Of a DNA stretch of 22,324 nt, positions 14,554-22,324 are shown piece after piece. Within the stretch, counting starts at the first letter, position 1; each line of letters starts with the position of its first letter. Location of the stretch: NCBI GenBank assembly GCA_028692535.1, contig JAQUXD010000015.1, positions 1 through 22,324 of the forward strand, given 5' to 3'. The stretch comes from Eubacteriales bacterium (GTDB lineage: Bacteria > Bacillota > Clostridia > Peptostreptococcales > Anaerovoracaceae). A program made the translations under genes and the position numbers. Below the pieces are notes generated by a model. The model was given only the letters and a program-made list of their open reading frames with translations. It was not told the origin of the DNA and did not search any database.

Positions 14554-17500
14554 ACAAGCGAACGATACTCTATCTGATGTATGGGGCGATGCTGATGATG
14601 ATCCTGTTCACTGCAGCAGTGCTTGTGGTTCCGCGTATCCTTTGGAGTCGTATGGATTCCATGCCCCTGAATGTATGGATCGTCGACAAAACCGTGACGG
14701 AAGAGGACTATAAGGAGCATGAGGGCTTGATGTGGGCGCTGAATCGCATGAAAGTGGTTTCTCCCGATTCCGGAGGATCTTTTCGTTACGATCGAGATTA
14801 TTACGGGACATTTCCCGAGACGAGAGCCGAATTTACGGTACGACCGCTTCCTGAGGTCCCTGCCGGCGGATGGGGAAAACAGAGACCGGATTTGATTTAT
14901 CTGGCTGATACATACGGCAGGTATGAGCGCGACGAAGAAACCCGAGAAGAAGATGAGACATGGACGGAACCGAAGCTTCTCTACGGCGGATTGAGCGATG
15001 ATGAGCTTGATCGGATCATTTCGGCTCTGGACGAAGGAACGGTGTTGATCGGCGAGTACGACATCATTCGCCATACCTCGCGGCAACGCATGGAAGAGTT
15101 GTTCGGGTTGTCGCTGCACACAGGATACCACGGAAAATATTTCAAAGAACTGTCCAGATATTCCGAAATCCCGCGCAGTATTGTGCAGAATTATGAAACG
15201 CAGACCGGAAGGCGATGGGACTTCGAAGGCAGCGGAATCGTTCTGGTATCCGGAGACGATCGGATTACGGTCCTGCGGAAAGAGCGGGATTTTAAGGGGG
15301 ATGAACTGAGCTTTCGCTTTACGCAGGCTGCCGGGTTTGCGGGGACAAAAGAGATCCCTTACGACGGATGGTTCGAGATCGTTGCGGCCAATCCTTCAAC
15401 CAGGATCCTGGGGGAATATACCGTGGAACTGACCGAAGAGGGGTCCGCTGTAATGGAAAAGCTGGGGCTGCCGTCGGCGTTTCCGGCTGTTATCGAAAAA
15501 CAGAACAGCCGATATACATCGTATTACTTCGCCGGGGATTATGCCCAGAAGAGCTTTAACGGAGAGTATCCAGGCAATTACGGATCAGCTGTGCTGCGAC
15601 GAATGCTTTCTCTTCGCTCCGAAAGTGACAGCGGGCAGTTTTATTGGAAGGCGTACCTTCCGATGATGGAAAAAATCCTGACCGGCATCGATGAGCGAAA
15701 AGCGGGCGCACCTATGCCGCCGGCAGTGGCCGGCGCGCCCATCCTGAATGTGCGCGTCAGCGGTCAGACCTTCGAGTTCAAAAAGGACGACGGCGCATGG
15801 AGCGAGCTCTTTGCCCGAGGTGTCAACATCGGTTCGTCGCTGCCCGGGAAATGGTTTACCGAATTTGTCCGTTCCGAACAGTTGTTCATTGCGTGGTTCG
15901 AAAAAATTTCTGCCATGGGCGCCAACACGATCCGGGTCTATACGCTTCTGGCGCCGGAGTTTTATTCTGCTCTTCAATACTACAACACGTTTTGCGCGGA
16001 ACAGCCGCTGCTGCTCTATCAGGAGATCTGGCCCGAAGAAAATCCGGCGGACGGAGATTATCTGGCGCCGGATTACGAGGAAGAATATCGGCAGGAGATC
16101 CGCTATGTGATCGATGCCATGCACGGGCGCGCCGTGATTCCCCAGCGGGATTTTCGCGCCTATGGACTCTACACCAGTGATATTTCACCCTACATCGCCG
16201 GTTATTTGGTCGGTCGGGAACTGGAACCGGAAGAAGTGATCCAAACGGATGAACGCAATCCGGGGTACACCTTCCGGGGAGAGTATCTTTTCACGGAGCC
16301 GGAGGCTTCTCCTACAGAAGCCTGGCTTGCGATGAATTGTGATTACGTGGCCGCTTACGAAACGCTGACCTATGGATGGCAGCATCCTGTGGGGATCGTC
16401 AGCTGGCCGACGCTGGACCCTGCGGAGCATGATTCCGAATGGAATGCCGCAGGAGATAAAAACCTGGAATACAACGATAAAGCTGTGGTGGACATCAATC
16501 ACATCTCTGTAAAGGAAAGCTTGGAAGCCGGATTTTTCGGCGCCTATCACATCTATCCAAACTATCCGGATTTCATGAACAACGAGGCAGCCTACGATGC
16601 CTACAGCGATGAAGAAGGCAGGCTTCGCTACGGAGGATATCTGCAAGAATTTATAGAGGGCCACACCCGGTATCCGGCGCTGGTGGCTGAATTCGGACTG
16701 GCTACGGGCATGGGGAACGCCCACTACAGTCCGGACGGATATCACCACGGCGGCATGACGGAAAAAGTGCAAGGAGAGGGTGTCGTGCGCATGATGAAGG
16801 CCATCCGGCGGGAGGGCTATGCCGGCGGACTCATTTTCGAGTGGAGCGACGAGTGGGCCAAGAAGACCTGGACGACGGAGCCGTATATCATTCCTTTTGA
16901 ACGAAATCCGCAGTGGCACAGCGCCATCGATCCGGAGCAAAATTATGGCATCCTCGCCATGGAACCTGAGGGGATCCGGTCCGAGGCTTTTTCCGTTACG
17001 GGCCGTGACGCCATCCGCCAGCTGGAACTCGCAGTCGATGAAGCATTTCTTCAAGTGCGGATCCGGTTGTCTGAGCCTCTGGACTTGGGCAATGAGATGT
17101 TGATCATTGGCCTGGACACCTACGACAGAGCGAAGGGAGAAACGAAATACGGAGCGCTCCTTGAGCAGAACGCCCCGTCGGGACTGGAATTCCTTGTAGA
17201 ACTCAGAGGGGAAGAGGATGCTTCGCTCCTTGTGCACCCGGGCTACAATTTCACAAAGGGGCTGCATCGTCCCTCGCTTACAAATCAGGGAATCTTCGAG
17301 CGTATGTCGCTGCTGATCAACAAGGAGCGTGTGACGAAAGGCGGCGCTTATATCCCGGCTGTCTATGACGACCTGAGCGCGCTGCGCTTCGGCTCGCTTG
17401 ACAACAACACGTATTACCACTGGGAGTCCGATGGAGAGACGGTTACGCTGCGTCTGCCCTGGGGTCGGCTTCATTTCAGCGATCCTTCTTCCATGAGGGT

Positions 17501-17753
17501 GCTGGACGACCCCGGCATACTGTACGCTCCGCAACGGGACGAACTGGGAACTGCTGTCTCGGAAGGATTGGTCGTAAGCGCTCTGCTCACCGACGCCGCC
17601 GGGACCACCGTCCTGGGCCGGGCCGGCGTGGACGATCCGAAGAATCTGGCGGCGTTTCGCTGGAAAAACTGGGAGATGCCTTTGTACCGAGAACGAGAAA
17701 AGAGCAGCTATCAGATCATCAGCGATTACTTTTTTGCGATGACGGACCGGTAG
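14550..17753 (+). CDS. Membrane-anchored protein with glycoside-hydrolase-like domain
   Basis: A 1067-residue protein with an N-terminal signal anchor (about 6-31) and the rest predicted outside the membrane. Residues 35-390 form a domain I do not recognise. Residues about 400-800 read like a (beta/alpha)8 glycoside hydrolase of the GH2/GH5 kind: ARGVNIGSS at 422-430, GANTIRVYT at 457-465, GYLVGRELEPE at 551-561 with E557 as possible acid/base, and PALVAEFG at 709-716 with E714 as possible nucleophile. A beta-rich tail (about 815-1045) follows. The ATG overlaps the synthase stop (ATGA), so it is coupled to it. By analogy with BcsZ, PgaB and PelA it probably trims or modifies the polymer made by the synthase. 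The acid/base site is RE rather than the usual NE, so activity is not certain. Confidence 0.82.
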   Translation: MNKRTILYLMYGAMLMMILFTAAVLVVPRILWSRMDSMPLNVWIVDKTVTEEDYKEHEGLMWALNRMKVVSPDSGGSFRYDRDYYGTFPETRAEFTVRPLPEVPAGGWGKQRPDLIYLADTYGRYERDEETREEDETWTEPKLLYGGLSDDELDRIISALDEGTVLIGEYDIIRHTSRQRMEELFGLSLHTGYHGKYFKELSRYSEIPRSIVQNYETQTGRRWDFEGSGIVLVSGDDRITVLRKERDFKGDELSFRFTQAAGFAGTKEIPYDGWFEIVAANPSTRILGEYTVELTEEGSAVMEKLGLPSAFPAVIEKQNSRYTSYYFAGDYAQKSFNGEYPGNYGSAVLRRMLSLRSESDSGQFYWKAYLPMMEKILTGIDERKAGAPMPPAVAGAPILNVRVSGQTFEFKKDDGAWSELFARGVNIGSSLPGKWFTEFVRSEQLFIAWFEKISAMGANTIRVYTLLAPEFYSALQYYNTFCAEQPLLLYQEIWPEENPADGDYLAPDYEEEYRQEIRYVIDAMHGRAVIPQRDFRAYGLYTSDISPYIAGYLVGRELEPEEVIQTDERNPGYTFRGEYLFTEPEASPTEAWLAMNCDYVAAYETLTYGWQHPVGIVSWPTLDPAEHDSEWNAAGDKNLEYNDKAVVDINHISVKESLEAGFFGAYHIYPNYPDFMNNEAAYDAYSDEEGRLRYGGYLQEFIEGHTRYPALVAEFGLATGMGNAHYSPDGYHHGGMTEKVQGEGVVRMMKAIRREGYAGGLIFEWSDEWAKKTWTTEPYIIPFERNPQWHSAIDPEQNYGILAMEPEGIRSEAFSVTGRDAIRQLELAVDEAFLQVRIRLSEPLDLGNEMLIIGLDTYDRAKGETKYGALLEQNAPSGLEFLVELRGEEDASLLVHPGYNFTKGLHRPSLTNQGIFERMSLLINKERVTKGGAYIPAVYDDLSALRFGSLDNNTYYHWESDGETVTLRLPWGRLHFSDPSSMRVLDDPGILYAPQRDELGTAVSEGLVVSALLTDAAGTTVLGRAGVDDPKNLAAFRWKNWEMPLYREREKSSYQIISDYFFAMTDR

Positions 17754-17787
17754 AGCCGAAGCAGGAGTTTCTGCTCCCGATACAGCC

Positions 17788-20700
17788 TTACGTATAGCGG
17801 CATTGCGGAAAGTCGGTATCGAAGAGGCAGATACTGCGATAATCACAGTAGGTACAGGCGGTCCGTTCCCTGCCCAACTTTCTCGGCCGTATATCGGTGA
17901 CCCCTTCCGTCAGACTTTTGCAGACCTTCTGCAGTTCCTGCCTGAACTCTTTTCGAAAGTCTTCAAACTCCACTCTGGATACGGCTCGGCTGGAATCGTA
18001 TCCGGAGTGTTTTCTTTTTACCGGAATGACCGTGGATTTTTCGCCGTCTGCCAAAGAGTCGTCCATGCTTTCCACGATCGCGCTCTCTCCGACGAACAAC
18101 CCTTCCATTCGGTAGCGCTCTTCCAGCGCGCGTAAAATATCCTCCGGCAGGCTGCTGTTCGACAGATCTCCTGCAGGAATGGGGACACGCGGATCTTCGA
18201 TATAACAATAGAATACCCCGGCAGGTTCGGCATTCGCTTCGATGTGCAGGGCGCTTTCCAGATAGACCATGAGTTGCAGATGGAGTCCCCGCAGGATCAG
18301 CTCCCTGTCAAAATCCGCCTGACCGGATTTATAATCGATGACCTTTACTCCGGGATGATCCGAGCCGGTCTGCAACAGATCGATCCGGTCGATTTTTCCT
18401 TCGATGAGAACCGTTTGATCGCCCAACGGGATCTTCAGCGGAGGAATAGGGCGATGACGCCCGAATCCGACTTCGGGGAAAATCTTTGTGATATGCCCTT
18501 TACGGATCTGACAGATCACCTGCCAGAGGAAGGTTCGGGCAACCAGGGATATCCGTTCTGTCTGGTACTCCTGGGACTTGCCTGCTTTGAGCAGTCCTTC
18601 GAATATTTCCTGCCGTATGGAATCCAGGATTCGAAGCACGCGCTCGTCGCATTCTTCCCGAGTTATGGACATCCAGGGCGAAGCTGCGTCCGTAACGGAA
18701 AGACCTTTGGCTTCGGTTTCCTGCAGCAGGTCCCGGGTGAGTCGCATCAAACACTCATGGTAAACATCTCCGATTTCTCTTCCGGTGATTTCGAAGCTTT
18801 CCCTGGGGCGAGGCTGAAGTCCGTAGGTGACGTAGTGCATAAAGGGACATTGAGCGAATTTTTCCAGGCGGGTCGGACTGAACGCAAAGAGGTCCTCCTT
18901 GGCGTCGTAGGGATACAATTCCCGCGTGGCAGAGGCGGGCAGCGCATCAGCCGCATTGGAAAAGAACAAGCCGTCCCGGATAACCCGGGCCGTTTCGGGA
19001 ACGTATTTCAGGAAGAAATCGTAGACCTGTCTTGCCGTTTCCGACAGTTCCCGGTCTTCCCCGGACAGGTAGCGCTGCAGGGCAGAGGTCAAATGCAGGG
19101 CGGCGGGCACCGGTGCGCGGTACAAGTCTGATTCTCGGTCCGGGTGGGTAATATCTGGTTGCGGCGAAAGATCGGGAAAAATCTCCCGGAGTTGGGCGAT
19201 CAGGGGCGAGGGACGGATCTCTCCGCCTTCGATATCGGCAGTGGAATAACTGACGATAAGCCTGTCGGAGGGTTTGGTGAAAGCCTGATAGATTACAAGC
19301 TCTTCCTCCTGATGAATGATTTCCTGATTTTTGGACAGTGTGCAGCCCATTTCTTCCAGCAATTGCAGCTCTCGGTCTGTCAGGATGCCTTCGCTTTCAC
19401 CCTCCGATGGCAGGATGCCATCGTTGACGCCTGCGATAAACAGAGCTTTTACACCGGACAGGCGGGATCGCCCCACGGTTCCGATGAGGACACTGTGCGC
19501 GGCCTGAGGCAGCAGTCCTACTTTCAGATCTGCAAAGGAAGCCGTCAGAATATCGCGGAATTCGACTGTATTTGCCTGCTGGTCTCCCATCAGTTCCACG
19601 ATCTGGTCCAGAAGATCCACAAAGAGATTCCACATCTGCCGGGTTTCCTGCGCCGCATCGGACAGGCCGATTTCATCCAAGTGGAGCGCATGTTTCCGAA
19701 GCGGCTCTTCCATGTGAAGCTCTTCGGAGAGGAATCGGCAGAGTAGGCTGCACTTTTCCCTTACGGTGTCTGCTGCGTCCAGTTTCACCAGAAACGGCGT
19801 CAGAAGCCCGTCCAGACGGGCTCTCGTGTTCTCGAGTTTTCGGAGGCCTTCCTCTCCGAAAACGCTGACGCCGTACACGAAAGGCTTGCTGAAACGCGCC
19901 CCCCGGATATGATACTGAAGAAGATAGTTTTCGAATTCTTCAATATCCGCGAAGCTTTCCCGGTCGGCTTCTCCGGCCAGCTGCACCAGTCCCGTTTTCA
20001 GGAAGCCCAGCACGTCGCTCACGAGTCGGTCATCAGCAGCCAGGTTCAGCAGAGAGGATATGGTTTGGATCAAAGGACTGTGCAGGACGGCTCTCTTTTC
20101 GTCCAGAAAACAGGGGATGCCGTACAACTTGAACATCCTGCGCAGGATTGTGCCACGGTCTGCAATGTCGTTGGTGAATACGGCGATGTCTTCGGGCGCG
20201 TATCCCTCTTCCTTGCACAATTTCAGAATTTCGGCGGCGATGGTCTGGCTTTCCGTATAGGGATTTCCGGCGCGGATCATTGTAAATGAAGGGTCTGTCG
20301 CGCTTGCCGGCGTTGCTTTTGCCGGGACGGCAAAGAGTTGTTTTTCAATCGCGCGCAGGCGCTCCGGCCTGTCTCTGCGGACAAAGCGATCCGGAACAGG
20401 TTCGACATGATGGTGAACGCCCAGTTCCTCGGCGCGTCTGCACAGCAGGGTTGTCGCTCGATGAGTCGGCGCGAAAAGACGCCCGTCGGGATCGGCGGAT
20501 TCGCCTCCGGTCAGTACCACAGACAGATCCGTTGCATGCAGCATCAGCTCGCCCATAAATTCTGTCTCCCGCGGCGTAAAAGAATAAAAGTCATAGAACC
20601 AGAGTTCGGAAGATCGGATCAGCGAGGATGTGGCAATTTTTCTGCTGACCGCCGGCAGCAGGTCTTCCGAGTCGATCCATTTTCCTTCCAGCGCGGACTG

Positions 20701-21210
20701 ATACGCACTGTAGATCCGGTGCATGTCGCTCAGCTTTCTTCGCACGATGCTTAGAGGCTCGGTATGCTGTGTAATGTTTTCCAGATCCTCCGGGTCCAGA
20801 TCGTTCTGTTTCATTTGGGCGATCAATGCGCCTGCCATGGACAGAAATTCCGGAGAATCGGCCACCTTTTGGAACGCCTCCAAATCGGAGCGGGATTCGC
20901 GGACGACGGATCGCAACAGCAGCATTCGCCCCAGTGCATTGACCACGACTTTATTCGGTTTTCCGGTCTCGTGGAAAATCTGATGACGCAAGCGGTTTCC
21001 CGAAAGGATCTGAAGATCCAGAAATCCTTCTTCGCCCAGATGCGCAAAGGCGGCTTCCTCGGCTTTTAATGTGTACTGCGCCGGTACTACAAGGAGGAGG
21101 CGCTCCGCGCCTGATCTTTTTTGCCTGAGAACAGTCAGGCGTTCCTTGATACGATCAAAGAGAAAGGCTTCCCTGTCTATGGATTCTCTTCCGTAATAGA
21201 TGTTCAGCAT
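17788..21210 (-). CDS. addB: ATP-dependent helicase/deoxyribonuclease subunit B (AddB)
   Basis: Subunit of the AddAB helicase-nuclease that resects double-strand breaks and recognises Chi. The 1140-residue length is typical. The C-terminal RecB-type nuclease shows H818 in GDVYHE, DRID at 941-944, and D959 with K961 in VIDYKSG. The four Fe-S cluster cysteines are present: C788 in QCPFMHY, then C1119, C1122 and C1128 in CTYCDYRSIC. The N-terminus reads YYGRESIDREAF where many AddB proteins have a Walker A GRxGSGKT, so the nucleotide-binding loop is lost; AddA supplies the motor in this complex. GGAGG at 21223-21219 sets the ATG. addA usually follows addB, but here addB ends 34 bases from a convergent gene, so addA must lie elsewhere. 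Confidence 0.95.
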   Translation of the reverse strand: MLNIYYGRESIDREAFLFDRIKERLTVLRQKRSGAERLLLVVPAQYTLKAEEAAFAHLGEEGFLDLQILSGNRLRHQIFHETGKPNKVVVNALGRMLLLRSVVRESRSDLEAFQKVADSPEFLSMAGALIAQMKQNDLDPEDLENITQHTEPLSIVRRKLSDMHRIYSAYQSALEGKWIDSEDLLPAVSRKIATSSLIRSSELWFYDFYSFTPRETEFMGELMLHATDLSVVLTGGESADPDGRLFAPTHRATTLLCRRAEELGVHHHVEPVPDRFVRRDRPERLRAIEKQLFAVPAKATPASATDPSFTMIRAGNPYTESQTIAAEILKLCKEEGYAPEDIAVFTNDIADRGTILRRMFKLYGIPCFLDEKRAVLHSPLIQTISSLLNLAADDRLVSDVLGFLKTGLVQLAGEADRESFADIEEFENYLLQYHIRGARFSKPFVYGVSVFGEEGLRKLENTRARLDGLLTPFLVKLDAADTVREKCSLLCRFLSEELHMEEPLRKHALHLDEIGLSDAAQETRQMWNLFVDLLDQIVELMGDQQANTVEFRDILTASFADLKVGLLPQAAHSVLIGTVGRSRLSGVKALFIAGVNDGILPSEGESEGILTDRELQLLEEMGCTLSKNQEIIHQEEELVIYQAFTKPSDRLIVSYSTADIEGGEIRPSPLIAQLREIFPDLSPQPDITHPDRESDLYRAPVPAALHLTSALQRYLSGEDRELSETARQVYDFFLKYVPETARVIRDGLFFSNAADALPASATRELYPYDAKEDLFAFSPTRLEKFAQCPFMHYVTYGLQPRPRESFEITGREIGDVYHECLMRLTRDLLQETEAKGLSVTDAASPWMSITREECDERVLRILDSIRQEIFEGLLKAGKSQEYQTERISLVARTFLWQVICQIRKGHITKIFPEVGFGRHRPIPPLKIPLGDQTVLIEGKIDRIDLLQTGSDHPGVKVIDYKSGQADFDRELILRGLHLQLMVYLESALHIEANAEPAGVFYCYIEDPRVPIPAGDLSNSSLPEDILRALEERYRMEGLFVGESAIVESMDDSLADGEKSTVIPVKRKHSGYDSSRAVSRVEFEDFRKEFRQELQKVCKSLTEGVTDIRPRKLGRERTACTYCDYRSICLFDTDFPQCRYT

Positions 21211-21230
21211 CCGTTGTACCTCCGATTTCC

Positions 21231-21239
21231 ATTATATCA
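21231..21239 (-). promoter_or_regulatory. Extended -10 promoter of addB
   Basis: The minus strand reads TGATATAAT (21239-21231), an extended -10 box ending 20 bases before the addB start codon and just upstream of its GGAGG. The -35 area is occupied by a six-base-pair dyad, CTCCCC-N6-GGGGAG (21243-21260), which might be a repressor site. Confidence 0.6.
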
Positions 21240-21295
21240 CGCCTCCCCAAAAACGGGGAGCATGTCCGTATTGAGCCGGATAAACGTTGTTGGAC

Positions 21296-21325
21296 TTGAC
21301 AGTGCCCGATATCTGGCCCTATTAT
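21296..21325 (+). promoter_or_regulatory. Sigma-A promoter of the M20 amidohydrolase gene
   Basis: A perfect TTGACA (21296-21301) is followed after 18 bases by TATTAT (21320-21325), with TATACT just downstream. The predicted start is near 21332, with AAAGGAG (21346-21352) correctly placed before the ATG at 21360. Confidence 0.65.
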
Positions 21326-21359
21326 TATACTTATCAGCACCCACCAAAGGAGAAAAATC

Positions 21360-22324
21360 ATGGATTTAAAAAAAGAAATCGCTGCGCTGCAGCCTGAGTT
21401 GATCGAATTGAGACGGGACTTTCATCGTCATCCCGAGATCGGTAAGAATGAATTCAGAACGGCACAGATCATCGAGGACTACCTGCGGGATTTGGGCCTT
21501 GAAGTCAGAAGATGCCTGACAACCGGCGTAATCGGTGTTTTAAAAGGCGGAAAGCCCGGAAAAACACTAACGCTGCGTTCGGATATCGATGCGTTGCCCG
21601 TAGAGGAACTGACGGGTCTGCCGTTCAAATCAGAAAACCCCGGCGTTATGCACGCCTGCGGTCACGACGGACACATGTCCGTGATGCTCATCGTCGCCAA
21701 GATCCTTACCGCACACAGAGAAGAAATTTCGGGTACGATCGTGTTTCTTTTCCAAACCAACGAAGAGGACGCCGGCGCCGAAGACATGATCCAGGCCGGG
21801 GCGTTGGAAAATCCCACACCCGACGCCATCATGGGCATGCACCTTTGGGCGTATCTGCCCTCGGGCAGCATCGGCATCATCCCGGGACCGATCATGGCGT
21901 CAAGCTATTATTTCAAGCTGACGATCACAGGAAAAGGCGGCCACGGCGGCGCCCCTCACGCTTGTATCAATCCCATCGACTGTGCCGTTCACGTGTGGGA
22001 AGCCTTTCAGGCGTTCCATACACTGGAGAATAATTCCCTGCATCCTACCACCGTCACCGTGGGCAAGTTCCAGGCCGGCCAGTACAACATCGTGATTCCC
22101 GACACTTGTGTTATGGAAGGCTCTGTCCGTTGCCTTCACAACGACGACGAAAAGGTGAGGGATCGCCTGAGAGAAATGATCGACGGTGTCTGCAAGACCT
22201 ATCGCTGCACCTATGAACTGGAATACAAGTGCGGAAACACCCTGTTGGACAACGATGAGAAAATGGCCGAAATGATTCGGGAGACCGGCGCGGAAGTTCT
22301 TGGAAAGGACAAGGTCATCACGAA
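21360..22324 (+). CDS. M20 family (M20D-type) amidohydrolase, 3' end outside window
   Basis: A zinc- or manganese-dependent amidohydrolase of the hippurate hydrolase, N-acyl-amino-acid amidohydrolase and IAA-amino-acid hydrolase group, removing acyl groups from amino acids in the cytoplasm. The window holds the first 321 codons of an expected 390 or so. Seen are RRDFHRHPE at 18-26, the metal-binding Cys and His of MHACGHDGH (C100, H102), the acidic pair E135-E136 in QTNEED (commonly QPAEE) and H161 in GMHLW. A dimerisation domain begins near 185 with the GKGGHGGAPH loop. AAAGGAG seven bases upstream supports the ATG at 21360. The precise substrate cannot be named, and no neighbour gives a hint. 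Confidence 0.9.
   Translation, partial: MDLKKEIAALQPELIELRRDFHRHPEIGKNEFRTAQIIEDYLRDLGLEVRRCLTTGVIGVLKGGKPGKTLTLRSDIDALPVEELTGLPFKSENPGVMHACGHDGHMSVMLIVAKILTAHREEISGTIVFLFQTNEEDAGAEDMIQAGALENPTPDAIMGMHLWAYLPSGSIGIIPGPIMASSYYFKLTITGKGGHGGAPHACINPIDCAVHVWEAFQAFHTLENNSLHPTTVTVGKFQAGQYNIVIPDTCVMEGSVRCLHNDDEKVRDRLREMIDGVCKTYRCTYELEYKCGNTLLDNDEKMAEMIRETGAEVLGKDKVIT

Noticed and set aside
17760..17777. Small hairpin between the convergent ends of the hydrolase-like gene and addB as a terminator
   Set aside because: The stem is only four to five base pairs and no T-run follows on either strand.
16185..17846. A 553-codon minus-strand open frame under the hydrolase-like gene
   Set aside because: It is antisense to a frame with hydrolase motifs and coupled start, and also overlaps the end of addB. 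No domain or ribosome site is seen.
18244..19131. A 295-codon plus-strand open frame within addB
   Set aside because: It is opposite the nuclease domain of addB, where all key residues are intact; shadow of coding bias.
1..22324. CRISPR arrays, insertion sequences, tRNA or rRNA genes
   Set aside because: No spaced direct repeats, transposase-like frames, terminal inverted repeats or tRNA-like cloverleaf sequences were noticed; this was judged by eye, not by a search program.

Overview
The window looks like the chromosome of an anaerobic member of the Bacillota (Clostridia-like). It has about 50% G+C, AGGAGG-type ribosome binding sites, the flavin-based extracellular electron transfer (EET) gene set known from Listeria and other Gram-positive bacteria, an AddB-type recombination nuclease, and two in-frame UGA (selenocysteine) genes. 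The family or genus cannot be told from this sequence alone. No stretch longer than 300 bases lacks a gene.

Region 1 (1-7633): a leftward, truncated Crp/Fnr-family regulator faces away from a tight seven-gene rightward operon, ndh2-dmkB-dmkA-eetA-eetB-pplA-fmnB. This is the EET locus. A membrane type II NADH dehydrogenase (Ndh2) passes electrons to a dedicated demethylmenaquinone-type quinone, made by DmkA and DmkB. EetA and EetB are membrane parts of the route. PplA is a surface lipoprotein with two FMN-binding domains, and FmnB is the ApbE-type lipoprotein that attaches the FMN. The ECF-transporter part (fmnA) is not here. A perfect 14-bp palindrome between the regulator and ndh2 sits where a class II activator would bind relative to a good -10 box.

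Region 2 (7653-9428): a leftward ketopantoate-reductase-family gene, then a rightward pair of HesB-like genes. Each of the pair is interrupted by an in-frame UGA at codon 36, and homology continues in phase after it. They are best read as tandem selenoproteins. A strong intrinsic terminator follows them.

Region 3 (9503-17753): three translationally coupled genes form what looks like an exopolysaccharide module. The first encodes a di-iron metallo-beta-lactamase-fold domain, a degenerate GGDEF domain and a receiver domain whose phospho-acceptor Asp is Glu. The second encodes HEAT repeats, a four-Cys motif and a processive GT2 synthase. The third encodes a membrane-anchored protein with a glycoside-hydrolase-like domain. 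I do not recognise this combination as a named system; it is the best candidate here for something undescribed.

Region 4 (17788-22324): addB on the minus strand without an adjacent addA in the window, then a divergent M20-family amidohydrolase that runs off the right edge. Both have recognisable promoters in the 149-bp gap.
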